This document shows, one piece after another, positions 15,423-17,451 of a DNA stretch of 17,451 nucleotides. The position numbers and the translations under genes were made by a program. How positions within the stretch are numbered: position 1 is the stretch's first letter; the number at the start of each line of letters is the position of its first letter. The notes under the pieces are model-generated. The model did not search any database. It was not told the DNA's origin and saw only the letters and a program-made list of their open reading frames with translations. The stretch covers positions 1-17,451 of the forward strand of contig LSIG01000127.1 in NCBI GenBank assembly GCA_001556125.1. The letters are read 5' to 3'. Origin of the DNA: Rhizobiales bacterium CCH10-E5 (lineage in GTDB: Bacteria; Pseudomonadota; Alphaproteobacteria; Rhizobiales; Beijerinckiaceae).

Positions 15423-15919
15423 GCCTCGTCCTTCACGGGGCGTTCCGCGATTGCCGCGCTCTGGCGGGCGCGATAGGCGTCGAGCCGCTCCGCCAGGCCC
15501 TCGTCCGACAGCGCCAGCACGGCGGCTGCCAGCAGCGCCGCATTGACCGCGCCGGCCCGGCCGATGGCGAGCGTGCCTACGGGAATGCCGGCCGGCATCT
15601 GCACGATCGAGAGCAGCGAATCCTGCCCCGACAGCGCCTTGGATTCGACGGGAACGCCGAAGACCGGCAGCGGCGTCAGCGACGCCGTCATGCCCGGCAG
15701 ATGCGCCGCGCCGCCGGCGCCCGCGATCACCACCTTGAAGCCTTCCCCCTTGGCGCCGGTCGCGAATTCGACCATGCGCTGCGGCGTGCGATGGGCGGAG
15801 ACGATGCGGTCGTCATGGCCGATGCCGAGCGCATCGAGCGTCTCGGCGGCATGGCGCATGGTCGCCCAGTCGGACTGGCTGCCCATGATGATGGCGACGG
15901 GCGCGGAGGTGGTGGCCAT
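15419..15919 (-). CDS. purE: N5-carboxyaminoimidazole ribonucleotide mutase
   Basis: A 166-aa class I PurE, which turns N5-CAIR into CAIR, the step after PurK. Motifs are [11 protein letters not shown] (11-21), the catalytic SAHRTP with H43 (41-46), and [12 protein letters not shown] (66-77) then PLPVFGVPV (83-91). The ATG at 15919 fits the family N-terminus; the frame extends upstream to 15985 but those residues are Arg/Pro-rich and off family. No good Shine-Dalgarno is visible; instead a 12-bp palindrome occupies the leader right before the start. First gene of the purE-purK operon. Confidence 0.95.
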   Translation of the reverse strand: MATTSAPVAIIMGSQSDWATMRHAAETLDALGIGHDDRIVSAHRTPQRMVEFATGAKGEGFKVVIAGAGGAAHLPGMTASLTPLPVFGVPVESKALSGQDSLLSIVQMPAGIPVGTLAIGRAGAVNAALLAAAVLALSDEGLAERLDAYRARQSAAIAERPVKDEA

Positions 15920-15923
15920 GGCG

Positions 15924-15935
15924 GGAAGCGCTTCC
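15924..15935. repeat. 12-bp perfect palindrome just upstream of the purE start
   Basis: GGAAGCGCTTCC is a perfect palindrome whose edge is four bases from the purE ATG. It overlaps a second palindrome, TTCCGGAA (15932-15939). As RNA it could only form a 4-bp stem with a GCGC loop; as DNA it is operator-like. Whether it regulates purEK is unknown. Confidence 0.35.
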
Positions 15936-16040
15936 GGAAACGCTGGACGGGAAGCGCGCGATCTAGACCGCCCAACGCCGCACAAGCAAGCGCCGAATCG
16001 GGGCGCCGCGCCTCAATTGCCAGCATTTGCCAAAACGCGC

Positions 16041-16148
16041 CGTCATCCTGGGGCGACCGCAGGTCGTCCCGGGATCCATCATAGGGCATCGACGGTGCCT
16101 TATGATGGATCCCGGCCTGCGCGGCTGCGCCGCTTGTCCAGGATGACG
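16041..16148. repeat. Palindromic intergenic repeat with cloverleaf fold
   Basis: The ends pair over 11 bp (16041-16051 CGTCATCCTGG with 16138-16148). Inside, a 20-bp hairpin (16069-16088 with 16096-16115, one G-T pair) is flanked by two small hairpins: CGACC-GCA-GGTCG (16054-16066) and GCGGC-TGC-GCCGC (16121-16133). Together they make a four-way junction on either strand. Sequences starting GTCATCCTGG and holding GGGATCCATCAT resemble the dispersed palindromes I know from Bosea- and Bradyrhizobium-type genomes. It begins 28 nt after the stop of the ABC1 gene and upstream of purE, with no T-tract. It may stabilise or end the ABC1 transcript. Confidence 0.8.
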
Positions 16149-16175
16149 CTGTGTTTCCTCGCGATATGCCGAGAC

Positions 16176-17451
16176 CTAAGCCGTCGCCACCAGCCCCGCC
16201 CGCGCCAGCGCCGAGGCCTGATCGGCCGCGACCGTCTCGATCTGGAAACCCTCGATCTCCGCCTCGAACAGCCGGTGGAAGTTCAGTTCCGCGTCGAGAT
16301 GCAGGAAGACCCCGCCGAGGCCGATCGCGGCGCGGTCCATGAAGACGAATTCTCGCGGCACGGTCACCGGCCCGCGCTTCTTCAGCGCCTGATGCACCTC
16401 GAAGGCCTGGCGGCGGCCATACTCCGCCGGGCTGACATCCTCGGCGATGCGACGCGTGCGGTCCTCCAGCAGCGGCCCGTAGATGAAGCGCGCCCAGATG
16501 TTGAGCGTGTCGACCAGCTCCCTGGTCAGCCCCTTGAAGCCCCAGACCTCATAGGCGTGGACGACGCGCGCCTCGTCGCCCTCCAGCAGGCCGCGATAGA
16601 GATCGACGACGCCGCCGACGAAGGACGGCGGGAAGATGCGGATGCAGCCATAATCGAGCAGGTTGATGCCCTGCGCCGCGCCGTCCTCCGAGAACACCGT
16701 GTAATTGCCCAGATGCGGGTCGCCATGGATGATGCCGTGATGGCTGAAGGGCCGCCACCAGGCCTTGAACATCGCGGTCGAGATCCGGTCGCGCGCCTGC
16801 TGCTCGTCCTGCTTGTGGGTCAGGATGCCGTCGCCCTCGAGCCAGTGCATCGTCAACAGGCGCTTGGTCGAGAGCGCGGTCTCCAGCGCCGGCACGCGGA
16901 TCTCCGGCGTCTGCGCCAGCACCTCCCGGTAGAGCGCGATATGCTTGGCCTCGCGCTGGTAGTCGAGCTCCTCGCGGACGCGCGCGCCGATCTCCTTGGC
17001 GATCTCGCTGGTGTCGATCACCGGGTCCATGCGCCGGTGCAGCGCAAACAGGATGTCGAGCTGCGAGATGTCGGCCTCAACCGCCGATTCCATGTCCGGA
17101 TATTGCAGCTTGCAGGCGAGCGCGACGCCCTCCAGCGTGGTGGCGCGATGCACCTGCCCGAGCGAGGCGGCTGCGGCCGGCTGCAGGTCGAACGCGCCGA
17201 AGCGCGCGCGCCAGTTGGCGCCCAGCTCCGCCATCATCCGGCGCTTGACGAAGGCCGCGCCCATCGGCGGCGCCTGCGACTGCAGCTTCTGCAGCTCGGC
17301 GGCATATTCCGGCGGCACGACATCGGGGATGGTGGCGACGAGCTGCGCCACCTTCATGATCGGGCCCTTCAACCCGCCCAGCGCCTTGGCCAGCGCCTCG
17401 GCATTGGAGGCGTTGCGCCCCTCCATCCCGAACAGCCGGGCGCCCGCAATC
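16176..17451 (-). CDS. ABC1/UbiB-family atypical kinase-like protein, 5' end outside the window
   Basis: Of this gene 425 codons are visible, including the stop. The frame stays open to the window edge (I-A-G-A-R-L-F-G before the M at 17426), and family members begin further upstream, so the true start lies outside. It shows the ABC1/ADCK hallmarks: the KxGQ-like segment GGLKGPIMKVAQL (17 onward, counting from the M at 17426), the alanine-rich loop AAAASLGQVHRA (84-95), the lysine in ACKLQYP (104-110), EELDYQREA (152-160), the catalytic loop HGDPHLGN (234-241) and DYG (258-260). Relatives include UbiB/Coq8, ATPases needed for ubiquinone synthesis, but many alphaproteobacterial paralogues have no assigned role. 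It lacks the C-terminal membrane helices of UbiB, so I call it UbiB-like, not ubiB. Confidence 0.9.
   Translation of the reverse strand, partial: IAGARLFGMEGRNASNAEALAKALGGLKGPIMKVAQLVATIPDVVPPEYAAELQKLQSQAPPMGAAFVKRRMMAELGANWRARFGAFDLQPAAAASLGQVHRATTLEGVALACKLQYPDMESAVEADISQLDILFALHRRMDPVIDTSEIAKEIGARVREELDYQREAKHIALYREVLAQTPEIRVPALETALSTKRLLTMHWLEGDGILTHKQDEQQARDRISTAMFKAWWRPFSHHGIIHGDPHLGNYTVFSEDGAAQGINLLDYGCIRIFPPSFVGGVVDLYRGLLEGDEARVVHAYEVWGFKGLTRELVDTLNIWARFIYGPLLEDRTRRIAEDVSPAEYGRRQAFEVHQALKKRGPVTVPREFVFMDRAAIGLGGVFLHLDAELNFHRLFEAEIEGFQIETVAADQASALARAGLVATA

Noticed and set aside
16041..16148. tRNA or tRNA-like gene suggested by the cloverleaf
   Set aside because: No CCA-stem, T-loop GTTCGA or anticodon arrangement, and the central hairpin is far too long; it is a palindromic repeat.

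Overview
The window is GC-rich (roughly two thirds G+C by eye) and reads as chromosomal DNA of an alphaproteobacterium, most likely a Hyphomicrobiales member of the Bosea/Chelatococcus/Methylobacterium kind. The basis is the split three-gene proton-translocating transhydrogenase (pntAA-pntAB-pntB), the alphaproteobacterial aa3-type oxidase subunit IV family, YdcH/DUF465 proteins, an OpgG/OpgD protein without an adjacent opgH, and a dispersed-type palindromic repeat beginning GTCATCCTGG. The genus is an inference from remembered family distributions; no search was run. Most of the window is core metabolism, and I see no phage, IS element, CRISPR array, tRNA or rRNA.

Left part (1-5000): a ParD-like antitoxin on the minus strand, with a possible ParE start running off the left edge. 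Then comes a propionyl/acetyl-CoA synthetase (minus), a TauE/SafE-type permease (plus) and a second AMP-forming acyl-CoA synthetase (plus). The last gene converges, with a 6-nt gap, on an OpgG/OpgD-like periplasmic glucan protein (4962-6581, minus).

Middle (6700-11050): two divergent small DUF465 coiled-coil genes. The minus-strand one ends in a strong intrinsic terminator. Then comes a plus-strand operon of a three-helix oxidase subunit IV-like protein, pntAA, pntAB and pntB, closed by a clear intrinsic terminator. This operon should make NADPH at the expense of the proton gradient.

Right part (11050-17451): a GNAT acetyltransferase and a membrane-anchored alpha/beta hydrolase (plus) converge with no gap on a six-TPR lipoprotein (minus). 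Ribosomal protein S21 (minus) follows, then an unrecognised 143-aa helical protein (plus) that converges on the purE-purK operon (minus; GTGA stop/start overlap). A cloverleaf-folding palindromic repeat lies upstream of purE. Last is an ABC1/UbiB-family kinase-like gene (minus) whose 5' end is outside the window.

No intergenic stretch exceeds about 300 bases. The longest are 15920-16175 (palindrome plus cloverleaf repeat), 13283-13513 (candidate rpsU terminator), 6975-7206 (divergent DUF465 promoter region, nothing certain seen), 6582-6785 (terminator) and 7426-7617 (AT-rich patch with a 12-bp palindrome). I found no convincing previously undescribed system. The better leads are the candidate parD operator, the cloverleaf repeat, the oxidase-IV/transhydrogenase linkage and the unknown gene between rpsU and purK.
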